From: Streptosporangiaceae bacterium NEAU-GS5
Lineage (GTDB): Bacteria > Actinomycetota > Actinomycetes > Streptosporangiales > Streptosporangiaceae
Direction: 5' to 3'
Length of the DNA stretch: 64,000 nt
NCBI GenBank assembly: GCA_017592665.1
Contig: JAGFNW010000009.1
Coordinates: 205,945-269,944, forward strand
Of the stretch, positions 40,809 through 48,676 are shown one piece after another. The notes beneath the pieces are model-generated. The model had not been told where the DNA came from. It worked only from the letters and a program-made list of their open reading frames with translations, and did no database searches. The position numbers were made by a program, and so were the translations under genes. Within the stretch, counting starts at the first letter, position 1. Each line of letters opens with the position of its first letter.

Positions 40809-40927
40809 TGGCCGCAGTGAATTTCGGCGGATCGATGGATTTGGCAGGTCAGAGGGCGAAAGTTTCACATGGCGGCGGCCCGGTGCGGCCCGCCGTCGCA
40901 GGTCAGGTCACATGCGCCGGGGGTGCA

Positions 40928-40954
40928 GCGGACATGACCTATCCTCATGTCCGC
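40928..40954 (+). promoter_or_regulatory. 10-bp inverted repeat around a -10 element
   Basis: GCGGACATGA and TCATGTCCGC form a perfect 10-bp inverted repeat with a 7-base centre that contains most of TATCCT (40940-40945), a possible -10. It lies about 55 bases before the small secreted protein gene and looks like an operator covering its promoter. Confidence 0.55.
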
Positions 40955-41010
40955 CGCGCTGCGATGCTCCGCTTGAAATCGGGCACATCCCCCGAGTCGC
41001 AGGAGGATTG

Positions 41011-41229
41011 ATGCGCAAGGTTCGAGCCCTTCTCGCCGCAGGAATTCTGGTGAGCGGCTTGACGGTCGTCGCGACCGCGACGCCGGCCCAGGCCGACACG
41101 CTCCGCAATGTGTACTACGGCTACACGGACTGCAACAGCTACGGGTCGTACGGCGTTCAGAACGGTTTGTGGCTCTGGTACCACTGTGAGTATCAGTACA
41201 ACTTCTACTTCCTGTGGAGCGTGCCGTAA
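41011..41229 (+). CDS. Small secreted aromatic-rich protein, unknown function
   Basis: The 72-aa precursor has a clear Sec signal peptide (RKVR, hydrophobic core LLAAGILVSGLTVVATA, cleavage after AQA at about residue 28). The predicted 44-residue mature peptide has nine Tyr, three Trp and two Phe, nearly a third of all residues, plus two Cys that could form one disulphide and a VPG-free C-terminus ending LWSVP. The ATG follows AGGAGG at 41001-41006. I recognise no family. It reads toward the acylase gene with only 4 bases between the stop codons. Confidence 0.8.
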   Translation: MRKVRALLAAGILVSGLTVVATATPAQADTLRNVYYGYTDCNSYGSYGVQNGLWLWYHCEYQYNFYFLWSVP

Positions 41230-41233
41230 ACGA

Positions 41234-44200
41234 TCATCGAGGGTAGAGCTCGAGCTCGTACAGCGAGTAGCCGTATGACGTGGCACGTTTGACGCCTTGC
41301 ATGCGCACGTATCGGGCGGTGACGGGAGAGAAGACCACGTTGTCCTCCCCGCCATCGCCCGTCGTCGTGTTGTAGACGGTGGTCCAGTTGACGCCGTCCG
41401 TCGATGTCCTGATCTGGTACGACGAGGCGTACGCGGTCTCCCAGCGGAGGATCGTCCGGCTGACGGACCGTGGTGAGCCGAGATCTACTTGAAGCCACTG
41501 ATTGTCGCTCCACCCGCTGCCCCAGCGCGTCGTCGGATCGCCATCGATCGCCCGGCTGGCCGGCAGGCCCAGTTCAGTGCTGGAGGCCGAGGCCGTACCC
41601 GAGGTGGCGAGGTTGGCGATAGCGTCGCCGCGGTGCGCCGGGAACGAGACGACCTGCTGGTACGTCGGACGGTTCTGCCAGGAGATCAGCCCCTGGTTGA
41701 TGCCCCCGAGTGGCGATTGGCGGATCGCGTCGGCGCACCACTGGTCGCCGGCCGAGCAGGCGGTGTCACCCGGATAGGTGGTGGTCGCCGGTTCCGCGAG
41801 CGCGGCCGACAGGCTGTCGAGCAGGACTGTACGGCAGGCGGACACCGTTCCGCCGCAGAACTTGGCAGGTAGAGGGCCGGAGACCGGATCGCCCAGAACG
41901 TTCCTGATGTCCTTGTCCACGTAGCCCCACCAGCCGTACTGGAACGCCGAGCCCTTGTGCGGCTGGGCCTCGTTTGCGCTGGTCGGGAGTGATGACACGT
42001 CCCCCTGCTGCTGACCGGACGGAGATTCGTTGATCTGCAGCGCGTTGATCAGATTCTGGTAGAGGGCGTCGCCGAGACCCGGACGGAACTCCGCGCGCAC
42101 CAGCTTCGGCCACCACGCGTCGAAGATCCGGATCGCGTCAGCGTTCGCGTACGCCTTGCTCCCGGCCGATGTCTCGACCCGTTTCGCGCCGGCCGACACC
42201 CAGGCGGACAACTTGGCCACGGCCGACGCCTGAGCCGGATCGCCGACCGTCGCGCTGTTGATCACACGCAGGAGGTTGGGCAGCACCTTCCAGGCGCGCA
42301 GGTCGGTGGCGGCCGCCGATGCCATGATCTTGACGACGCCGGCGCGGTCGAGGGCGCCCGCCGTACGCATGGGCGCGTCCAGCAGGTCGACGCGGTGGAC
42401 CGAGGAGAAGCTGAAGTTGCCGTCGGCCGCGCCGTAGTCTCTGGCCTGCTTGTTGTTCCAGCTGACGAAGTAATCCTGGTTGACGGCTTGGGGGTGGGTG
42501 GCGGGCGGGGCATAGGTGGCGGTGTTGGTGGCCGGGTCGTATCCGGACCATTCGTGGGCGGCGTCCGCCGTCATGGGCAGGTTCGGATCCGCGGTCGCCT
42601 GACGTACCGGACTGTTGCCCGACATGAAGTACGCGGAGTCCGAGGAGTTCACGTAGAACCAGTTGAAGGCGTAGCCGATGGTGGAGGCCGCGTTCTGGAA
42701 GCCGGCGGCGGTGGCCATCTCGTTCGGATCGTCGAACATCTGGAAGCCGATCGCCGAGTCCGGCTCGTGCAGGTAGGTCGAGCGCAGCGTGGTGAACGCG
42801 GTCGGCACGCCGCCGACCATCCCGCGCCAGGTGACCAGGCCGAGCTTGGTGCGTTTCATGACCAGGTCGTACGACCCGGCCGCGGTGGAGTCGGCCGTGT
42901 TCGGCTTCCAGGAATTGGTCTTCTTCAGCGTCTCCATGGGCGTGCACGCGCCGCGATAGAGGTAGAAATCGGACTGCGTGGTCACCGCGCCGGACGGGTT
43001 GCACAAGGTCAGCGCATAGGTGTCGGTGATGTCCTGAAGGCTGGATGTGGCGCTCCACGCGTAGTCGACGCCGCGGCCGAGCAGCACGTAGAGGTTGATG
43101 CCGGCGAACGCGGCGCCCCGTGCCCTGATCCCGGGACCGGACAGCTCTTCCAGCATGAGCAGCTGCGGCGCGAAATAGCCGGTCTGCGGGCCGAAGACGG
43201 CGATCGGATGTCCGGTAGCCGACCGGGCGGCCGAGACCACGACCGCGTTCGACATGCCAGGATGCGCGATGTCGACCATCAGGCCGGACAACGGTCCGCT
43301 GGCCGTACCGGTCTCGTTCTGCGTGATGTCGACAGGCGCGGCGCCCGCGTCGGGGAGCACCACCCCGGTGGCGCCGGACACCGAGCCGAAGGGGAAGCTC
43401 TGCCCCGCGTGGAGGGTGAGTGTGGTCTCCGGGTCGTTCTGCCCCCGGAAGGCGGCCCACACCTGGTCGCCGACCGTGGCGCCGTAGCGTGCCCGGGCGG
43501 CGACTCTGACCAGCGCCGACTGCATCTCCGCGCCGCCTCCGCCGCCGAACAGCCCGCCGATCACCCCGGAGATCGCCACCAGGTCGGCCATCGTGAAGTG
43601 GACGGGCCCGCCCGCGTTGGTGATCGCGTCCAGGTGTCCGGTCAGGACGTACTCGCCCGGGCAGTTGCGGTTGGCCATGCAGCGGTCGATGTAGGCGTTG
43701 ATCCCGGTGATGTAGTTCTGCACGTCGTCGTAGAGCTGCGCGCCGCGCGTCCCGGAGGTTCGCAGCCGGTCGATCTGCGCCTGCAGGTCGGCCTCGGTGT
43801 ACGGTGCGCTGCGCCAGACGCTCTGCTCGAGCGCCCGGTTGCCGGGAGCGCCGCCCGCGAACGGCGTGAGCTCGCCCCGTCCGACGTGGCGTAGCAGGTC
43901 CATGACCCAGAGCCGATCCTGAGCTCCGGCGTACCCAGCGCCGAACATCGTGCCCGCGCGGGTGGTGCCGGTGACATGCGGCACGCCGGTCGCCTTGTCG
44001 CGGACGATCGTGACGTCCGAGCGCGGGCTGACCGTGCTTTCTACCTGACCGGCCGGCACGCCGAAGCCGGAGGAGTTGAAGAAGGCGGAGATCTGTCCGT
44101 CGGTCAGGCCGCTGTACTGGGAGATCAGGCTGGCGTAGCGGTTGAGCTGGTCGCCGGCATGCGGCGGCATCGTGCCCAGGGCCTGGTTGCCGAGGATGTC

Positions 44201-44359
44201 GACGAGAGTCGCATTGCCGTTTTCACCAGGCGGCAGGATGTCCGCGCACTGGCCGAGGCAGTAGTCGTCGGCTGCGTACGCGGCGGCTGGGGCGGCGGGC
44301 GCGAGGGGGAACAGCAGGGCGATTGCGGCGAGAGGTGCGGCGAGTGCGGCGCGGCGCAT
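41234..44359 (-). CDS. Secreted penicillin-acylase-family hydrolase with C-terminal discoidin domain
   Basis: The 1041-aa product has a signal peptide (about residues 1-29), a penicillin-amidase/acyl-homoserine-lactone-acylase body and a C-terminal F5/8 type C (discoidin, CBM32-like) domain (about 915-1041, ASRAIDGDPTTRWGSGW...QWLQVDLG). In the acylase, HPGMSN places the expected N-terminal nucleophile at S370, where self-cleavage would make alpha and beta chains; the alpha part keeps the GAQDRLWVMDLLRHVGRGEL pattern. It should cleave an amide with a hydrophobic acyl chain outside the cell: beta-lactam, lactone signal or lipopeptide are all possible. The added discoidin domain suggests binding to a glycan or surface. 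It has an AGGGAA site. Confidence 0.88.
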   Translation of the reverse strand: MRRAALAAPLAAIALLFPLAPAAPAAAYAADDYCLGQCADILPPGENGNATLVDILGNQALGTMPPHAGDQLNRYASLISQYSGLTDGQISAFFNSSGFGVPAGQVESTVSPRSDVTIVRDKATGVPHVTGTTRAGTMFGAGYAGAQDRLWVMDLLRHVGRGELTPFAGGAPGNRALEQSVWRSAPYTEADLQAQIDRLRTSGTRGAQLYDDVQNYITGINAYIDRCMANRNCPGEYVLTGHLDAITNAGGPVHFTMADLVAISGVIGGLFGGGGGAEMQSALVRVAARARYGATVGDQVWAAFRGQNDPETTLTLHAGQSFPFGSVSGATGVVLPDAGAAPVDITQNETGTASGPLSGLMVDIAHPGMSNAVVVSAARSATGHPIAVFGPQTGYFAPQLLMLEELSGPGIRARGAAFAGINLYVLLGRGVDYAWSATSSLQDITDTYALTLCNPSGAVTTQSDFYLYRGACTPMETLKKTNSWKPNTADSTAAGSYDLVMKRTKLGLVTWRGMVGGVPTAFTTLRSTYLHEPDSAIGFQMFDDPNEMATAAGFQNAASTIGYAFNWFYVNSSDSAYFMSGNSPVRQATADPNLPMTADAAHEWSGYDPATNTATYAPPATHPQAVNQDYFVSWNNKQARDYGAADGNFSFSSVHRVDLLDAPMRTAGALDRAGVVKIMASAAATDLRAWKVLPNLLRVINSATVGDPAQASAVAKLSAWVSAGAKRVETSAGSKAYANADAIRIFDAWWPKLVRAEFRPGLGDALYQNLINALQINESPSGQQQGDVSSLPTSANEAQPHKGSAFQYGWWGYVDKDIRNVLGDPVSGPLPAKFCGGTVSACRTVLLDSLSAALAEPATTTYPGDTACSAGDQWCADAIRQSPLGGINQGLISWQNRPTYQQVVSFPAHRGDAIANLATSGTASASSTELGLPASRAIDGDPTTRWGSGWSDNQWLQVDLGSPRSVSRTILRWETAYASSYQIRTSTDGVNWTTVYNTTTGDGGEDNVVFSPVTARYVRMQGVKRATSYGYSLYELELYPR

Positions 44360-44834
44360 GGCGGCTTCCCTAGGGTCGGGGTTCCCTGGAAAAATGAGGA
44401 TGTCTCACCTATTGGTGACCGTACTCCCGGGTAACTCCCCCGACAAGGCCCGATCTTTCACCCCTATCGCGCGCTTTCCGGGCCGGGTTTTCTGGGTGCA
44501 GATGAGAGATCAAGCTTTGCGAGCCCGGCTTAGCTCAATCGGCACACTGGCTTATGTCGCCGGACCAGCCAGCTCCGGACGCCGGTCCACGGCGGTCACG
44601 GCCCGCTCGGGTCAGCGGCCAGGCGGCCGGCGAACTCACCCGGCCCGACCAGCCCAACCCCCCATCCAGCCTCGACCCCAGGCAGGCCATTCACGACGCA
44701 GCCCCTGGGCGGCGCGCGCGGCGCGGGCGCGGCAGGGGCAGGGCGGGCGGAGCGCCTGAGGCACGACCGGGCGCAGACCCGCGAAATGAATGATTCAGCC
44801 AGCCGCCACGCCGACCGGCAGAAGCCGGCAAAGC
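44360..44834. other. Spacer upstream of the acylase gene
   Basis: Holds TCACC-TATT-GGTGA (44405-44418), a 5-bp inverted repeat 46 bases before the acylase start that could be an operator, and a tRNA-like A-box fragment near 44523-44540 without the rest of a tRNA. No gene is supported. Confidence 0.4.
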
Positions 44835-45132
44835 TGACGGCGCAGCCCCGCGAAAATGACAGCGCACGCCCGCCGGCAAAGCTGACGGCGCAGCCCGCGA
44901 ACCTTGACGGCGCACGCCCGCCGGCAAAACTGACGGCGCAGCCCGCGAACCTGGCGGCGCACGCCCGCCGGCAAAGCTGACGGCCCAGGCCCGTAAACCT
45001 TGACGGCGCAGGTCCGCGCAGGTCCGCGAATCTGACGGCGCGGGCACTCCGATTCCGTGGAGCGGGCTGCGCGATCTGACGAAGCAGGGGCACCGCGTTC
45101 GATGGAGCAGGCACCGCGACTCTGACGGGTGG
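44835..45132. repeat. Tandem array with TGACGGCGCA core and 48-bp higher-order unit
   Basis: Core copies (exact or with one or two changes) start at 44835, 44857, 44883, 44905, 44931, 44952, 44978, 45001, 45033, 45077 and 45123. Spacing alternates 22 and 26, so pairs form a 48-bp unit; later spacing degrades. One plus-strand frame codes a 16-residue repeat (PPAKLTAQPANLDGAR) but a 47-bp unit breaks it, so coding is unlikely. It sits between the MFS gene and the acylase gene. Confidence 0.88.
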
Positions 45133-45235
45133 ACCCGAATATGGGTTGTCAGAAGCCCGCGGGCCATGCCGCCGAGGATTCAATCGGCCAGCTGATCCGT
45201 GAGAGAAGACGGTCATGGACTGCCGAGCAGCTGAA

Positions 45236-46603
45236 TCACACGGCTGTCGAGTCGGCAGCGGATGCGGGGCCGCCTGGTGAGGCCGATGCCGCGGATGCCG
45301 CCGGTGACGTCGCCGCTGACGCCGATGCCGCGGCGGCACGGCGGGCCCGCTCGGTGGTGGCGTGGACATCTGTCCGCTCGTCGTACCGGCGGAACTTCGG
45401 CAGTGCCGTAGCCATCGCCGCTACGGCCCCGATGCAGAGGAGGCCGCCGGCACCCAGTGAGAACCGTACGCCGCCCAACTGGGCCATGAACCCGGCCCGC
45501 GCGTTGCCCATCATCGGGCCGGTCAGGTAGGACAGCATTTCGATCCCCGCGAGCCGTCCCCTCAGCTCGTCAGGGATGGTCTGGTTCCACAGCGTCATCC
45601 GGAAGACACCGCTGATCATGTCGGCCACGCCGCCCAGGCACAGGAAGACCAGGACCAGCCACAGGTTGGGCATCAGGCCCGCCAAGGTGATCGCCACACC
45701 CCACGACGAGGCTGCGAAGATCACGGCCATGCCGTGCCGGTGCACATGTCGCGTCCAGCCCGACGTCACCGAGGCCGCCAAGGCCCCCACACCCCACGCC
45801 GAGTAGAGCAGTCCAAGCTCGTTCGGCGAGCCCAGGTCGTCGGCCAGGAATGGGTAGAGCGCGGTCACGTAGGCGAAGAGGTTGGCCGCGATGTCGACGA
45901 GATACGTGCCTACCAGGTCCGGACGGCTGACCGCGTAGCGTACGCCCTCCACGAGCGACTGTACGGACGCCTTCGACGCGTTCTCCGCGGGAGGGGCCGC
46001 GCTGATCCGCGACAGCAGTAGGAGCGATATGACGTAGAAGCCCGGGACCAGGGCGTACGACGGCGCGAGGCCGATGCCGGTGACGGCGAATCCGGCCAAT
46101 GCAGGCCCGACTATGCCTCCGAGATTCCAGCGCGCGCCGTCGATCGCGATGGCGGCGGACATGTGTTCGTGCGAGACCACCCGCGGCAGCATCGCCGTCA
46201 GACTTGGCCGCTGAAGTGCGGAGAATCCAGCCGAGAACGCGCCCGCGACGTACAGAACCCAGGCTTGCGGATGCGGCAGCAGCGCGTTGACCAGCAGCGA
46301 CACTGATGTGGCGCCTAGTCCGAGCTCGGTCAGCAATATGACGCGCCGCCTGTCGAGCGCGTCGGCGATAGCCCCGCCCCACAGCCCGCAGATCACCATG
46401 GGCACGAATTCGGCCACGCTTACCAGTCCGACCGCGACGTAGGAGCCCGTGAGCACCTTCATCTGGTACGGCACGGCGACCAGCGTCAGGTAGCCGCCCA
46501 ACATCGTGATCAGCCCCGACCCCGCGAGAAAGCGGAAGTCTCGCGATCTGCGCAGCGGGGTCAGATCCAGCCGTACCCGATTAAGAAGCGCTATTACCGA
46601 CAC
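45236..46603 (-). CDS. MFS transporter, EntS-like exporter family
   Basis: The 455-aa product has about 11-12 TM helices and the A-loop motif GGAIADALDRRRVIL (about residues 76-90) between TM2 and TM3; layout and SLTAMLPRVV fit the EntS/MFS_3 exporters that pump out siderophores or drugs. The last ~45 residues are an Ala/Ser-rich low-complexity tail (AAAASASAATSPAAS). The GTG start follows a good -10 (CATTAT) by 8 bases without a ribosome site, so it may be leaderless. Substrate is unknown; no siderophore genes are nearby. Confidence 0.85.
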   Translation of the reverse strand: MSVIALLNRVRLDLTPLRRSRDFRFLAGSGLITMLGGYLTLVAVPYQMKVLTGSYVAVGLVSVAEFVPMVICGLWGGAIADALDRRRVILLTELGLGATSVSLLVNALLPHPQAWVLYVAGAFSAGFSALQRPSLTAMLPRVVSHEHMSAAIAIDGARWNLGGIVGPALAGFAVTGIGLAPSYALVPGFYVISLLLLSRISAAPPAENASKASVQSLVEGVRYAVSRPDLVGTYLVDIAANLFAYVTALYPFLADDLGSPNELGLLYSAWGVGALAASVTSGWTRHVHRHGMAVIFAASSWGVAITLAGLMPNLWLVLVFLCLGGVADMISGVFRMTLWNQTIPDELRGRLAGIEMLSYLTGPMMGNARAGFMAQLGGVRFSLGAGGLLCIGAVAAMATALPKFRRYDERTDVHATTERARRAAAASASAATSPAASAASASPGGPASAADSTAV

Positions 46604-46611
46604 GAACGCGC

Positions 46612-46654
46612 ATAATGACCGGTTTTCGCCCCACTATGCAAACGATTTTCGCCC
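46612..46654 (-). promoter_or_regulatory. MFS gene promoter with flanking direct repeats
   Basis: On the minus strand a -35 TTGCAT (46641-46636) and -10 CATTAT (46617-46612) are 18 bases apart. Two identical 9-base repeats (TTTTCGCCC on the plus strand, 46623-46631 and 46646-46654), 23 bases apart, overlap the spacer and the upstream side of the -35, which suits an operator. Confidence 0.55.
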
Positions 46655-46742
46655 TCCACCGGATCGGTCACTACCCGCCTCGCCGGATCCGCCGCAGGAG
46701 CGTTCACGAGCGCACCTCATCGCTCGAAGAGACGAAGACAAT

Positions 46743-46870
46743 CGTGGTGTTCGGTCGTGGTGTTCGGTCGTGGTGCTCGACCGTGTCGGCCGGTTGAGGT
46801 GGTCGATTGTGTCGGCCGGTTGAGGCGGCTGGTTGTGTCGGCTGGTCGTAGTGGTTGGTTGTGGCGGCTG
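46743..46870. repeat. Two adjacent minisatellites, 13-bp and 26-bp units
   Basis: Three 13-bp units of CGTGGTGTTCGGT (46743-46781, the last degenerate) run into three 26-bp units starting GTGTCGGCCGGTTGAGG (46783-46808, 46809-46834, 46835-46860) and a partial fourth. No gene is supported in the 46604-47062 gap. Confidence 0.88.
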
Positions 46871-46926
46871 TCATACGGCGACAACCGAACTCGGGGGCGC
46901 GGGGACGGTTGAGAGCCTGCTCAGCG

Positions 46927-46980
46927 GGCCGTGCCGCGCCTGGCCGTGCCGAGCCTGGCCGTGCCGGGCCGTGCCGCGCC
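46927..46980. repeat. 15-bp tandem repeat
   Basis: Units of GGCCGTGCCGCGCCT at 46927-46941 and 46942-46956, followed by a rearranged copy to 46980. Non-coding. Confidence 0.75.
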
Positions 46981-47062
46981 AGGGCGGCGGCTGCGTGCGG
47001 TCGTGGCGCGTCATCCAGCGCAGCCACCGAGTCCCCGCCCCCGGGTCAGACTTTGGCCAGGC

Positions 47063-47902
47063 TCAGGGTTGGCGGCGGAGGAGATCGGCAAGGGGCGTGG
47101 CGGGGTGACCGGTGATGTCGGGGATCGCTGTGCTGACGCCGTCCTGCTCGCCGGCGGCGATGGCCGTGTATGTCGAGACCCATGCGTCGACCTGCCAGCC
47201 CGGGGCGTTGTATTCGGCACGTGAGAGGTAGGCCTCCTCGAGCGTCTCGGCATGGTAAGCGACCTCGCGTCCGGTGACCTCGGTGATCGTCACAGCGATC
47301 TCGGCCATGGAGAGCGCCTCGGGACCCGTCATGTCGTATGTCCGCCCGGCATGCGGGCTGGGATCGTGGAGGATCGCTGCCGCGGCATCGGCGATGTCGT
47401 CCTGCGCGACAGCGGACACGCGTCCGTCGCCGGCCGGTCCACGGATCACGCCGTCCTCGCCGACCATGAACCGCAGGAAATCCGCGTAGAGGTTGTCGCG
47501 CAGGAACGTGAACGGCATGCCGCTCGCCCTGATCCGCTCCTCGGTCGCATAGTGGTCCCTGGCGAGCGTGAACGTGGCGGTGGGGCTGGCGCCGTAGAAC
47601 GATGTGTAGACCAGGTGCCCGACGCCGGCCTCCGCTGCGGCGTCGACGAATGTGAAGTGGTCCGTCAGCCGGTCCGGCGCTTCGGCCGCTGACACCATCA
47701 GCACCGTCTCCGCCCCCTCCAGAGCATCCCGTACGGCTTTCGCATCGCGGTACGACGCGACCGCCACGGTGGCACCCGGAAACCCGGGAGCGCGGGCCGG
47801 ATCTCGGACGATCATCCGCTGTCCGGTCCCCGCCTCGGCGAGCCGTCGGGCGACCCGCCCCCCGAGTTGCCCCGTAACACCACAGACCACGATCACGCTC
47901 AT
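47063..47902 (-). CDS. NmrA/QOR2-like NAD(P)-binding oxidoreductase
   Basis: The 279-aa product is an atypical short-chain dehydrogenase: Rossmann loop VCGVTGQLGGRVA (about residues 6-18), YTSFYGASP region, and FTFLRDNLYADF typical of NmrA/quinone-oxidoreductase-2-like proteins. The Tyr-x3-Lys catalytic pair of classical SDRs is not evident, so it may be a NAD(P)H sensor or a quinone/azo reductase. It follows the NTF2-like gene by 23 bases on the same strand, so they form an operon. Confidence 0.85.
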   Translation of the reverse strand: MSVIVVCGVTGQLGGRVARRLAEAGTGQRMIVRDPARAPGFPGATVAVASYRDAKAVRDALEGAETVLMVSAAEAPDRLTDHFTFVDAAAEAGVGHLVYTSFYGASPTATFTLARDHYATEERIRASGMPFTFLRDNLYADFLRFMVGEDGVIRGPAGDGRVSAVAQDDIADAAAAILHDPSPHAGRTYDMTGPEALSMAEIAVTITEVTGREVAYHAETLEEAYLSRAEYNAPGWQVDAWVSTYTAIAAGEQDGVSTAIPDITGHPATPLADLLRRQP

Positions 47903-47925
47903 GCGGCCATCGTGCCACTCGTCCG

Positions 47926-48291
47926 TCAGGCGGCGGGAACCTTGTCGAGGAAGCCGTACACATGACGGACACGGCCGTCGTCGGCGAGGGTGGCGACGTC
48001 GAATCCGATCACTACGGGCTCTTCGCCGGCGAGGCCGAGGTGCCAGGTGAACCGGACGACGTCGTGGTGTCCGTCCAGGATCTCGCCCCGCGAGAACCCC
48101 AATCCGGGGAACATCTGCTGGGCCCCGGCGATGACGGCAGCGATCCCTTCGTAGCCAGCGACGTCGGCCAGCGGATCCGTGTAGGTCGCGTCCTCGGTCC
48201 AGGCCTCAGCGATCAGCTTGGTCCGCGTCTCGGCGTCGGCTTCGTTCCAGGCGGCGAGATAGCGGTCGACGGAAGCGGCGTAGTCGGTCAT
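47926..48291 (-). CDS. NTF2/SnoaL-like small protein
   Basis: The 121-aa product has the SnoaL-like fold pattern: VDRYLAAWNEADAETRTKLI helix, W-x-EDATYTDP turn (about residues 31-39), and a C-terminal strand pair ending VRHVYGFLDKVP. Such domains act as small-molecule isomerases, cyclases or ligand-binding modules, or have no known role. GGAGGAA precedes the ATG. It is the first gene of the operon with the NmrA-like gene, downstream of two palindromes. Confidence 0.85.
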   Translation of the reverse strand: MTDYAASVDRYLAAWNEADAETRTKLIAEAWTEDATYTDPLADVAGYEGIAAVIAGAQQMFPGLGFSRGEILDGHHDVVRFTWHLGLAGEEPVVIGFDVATLADDGRVRHVYGFLDKVPAA

Positions 48292-48307
48292 CTGTTCCTC
48301 CGTAGTG

Positions 48308-48365
48308 GTTGCTTACGAGCAACTTGCCATCCCAGCGTGCGCATAGGCGATTACGTATGACGTAA
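48308..48365 (-). promoter_or_regulatory. Two palindromic operator candidates
   Basis: GTTGCT-TACG-AGCAAC (48308-48323) and TTACGT-ATG-ACGTAA (48351-48365), each with perfect 6-bp arms, lie 17-74 bases before the NTF2-like gene, in a divergent promoter region shared with the lipase gene. They share a TTACG/CGTAA element. No regulator gene is adjacent. Confidence 0.6.
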
Positions 48366-48676
48366 GGCAAGGCATTACTGCAGACCCAGCTGCGCCCGTG
48401 TGTGGGGGAGGGCAGGTGAAACGTTCACAGCCGACCTGGGGTGATTCGTCGGCGGCTTGCTCGGCGGGGGAGGCCTTGGGTGACGATCGGATCCCTTCCC
48501 CGGGTACGAGATCCCGGTCCGGCGAGGGTCCGAACGTCCGAAGGTTTAAGGGTCTAAGGGGCCAAGGCCAGTGCAACGGTGCGTCGCGGCGGCTTCCGCG
48601 CAGCGATGGACCGAGAGCAGGTCCAGCGGTGCGTTCGCGGCAGGGTCCCGTCGGGGTCGTATCGGCAGGAGGTGTG
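48366..48676. other. Upstream region of the lipase gene
   Basis: About 310 bases with no supported gene. The lipase frame stays open through it, but the peptide is Arg/Gly/Ser-rich without a family match and the signal peptide starts at 48677. A CCGAACGTCCGAAGG stretch (near 48529) is the only local repeat noticed. Confidence 0.4.

Noticed and set aside
42395..43894. A 499-codon plus-strand frame opposite the acylase gene
   Set aside because: The acylase has signal peptide, Ntn nucleophile and discoidin domain; the opposite frame has no recognisable feature.
44523..44590. tRNA-like sequence GGCTTAGCTCAATCGGCA resembling a D-arm/A box
   Set aside because: No anticodon stem, no GGTTCGAATCC T-arm and no matching acceptor end; at most a fragment.
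44786..44980. Small ORF coding a 16-residue repeat (PPAKLTAQPANLDGAR)
   Set aside because: A 1-base deletion in a later unit breaks the frame, there is no ribosome site, and DNA-level repeat structure explains the peptide repeat.
44691..45369. Minus-strand ORFs with repeated CAVSFAGG-type peptide in the 44.8-45.1 kb array
   Set aside because: The peptide repeat is a direct result of the tandem DNA array; no start signal or domain supports coding.
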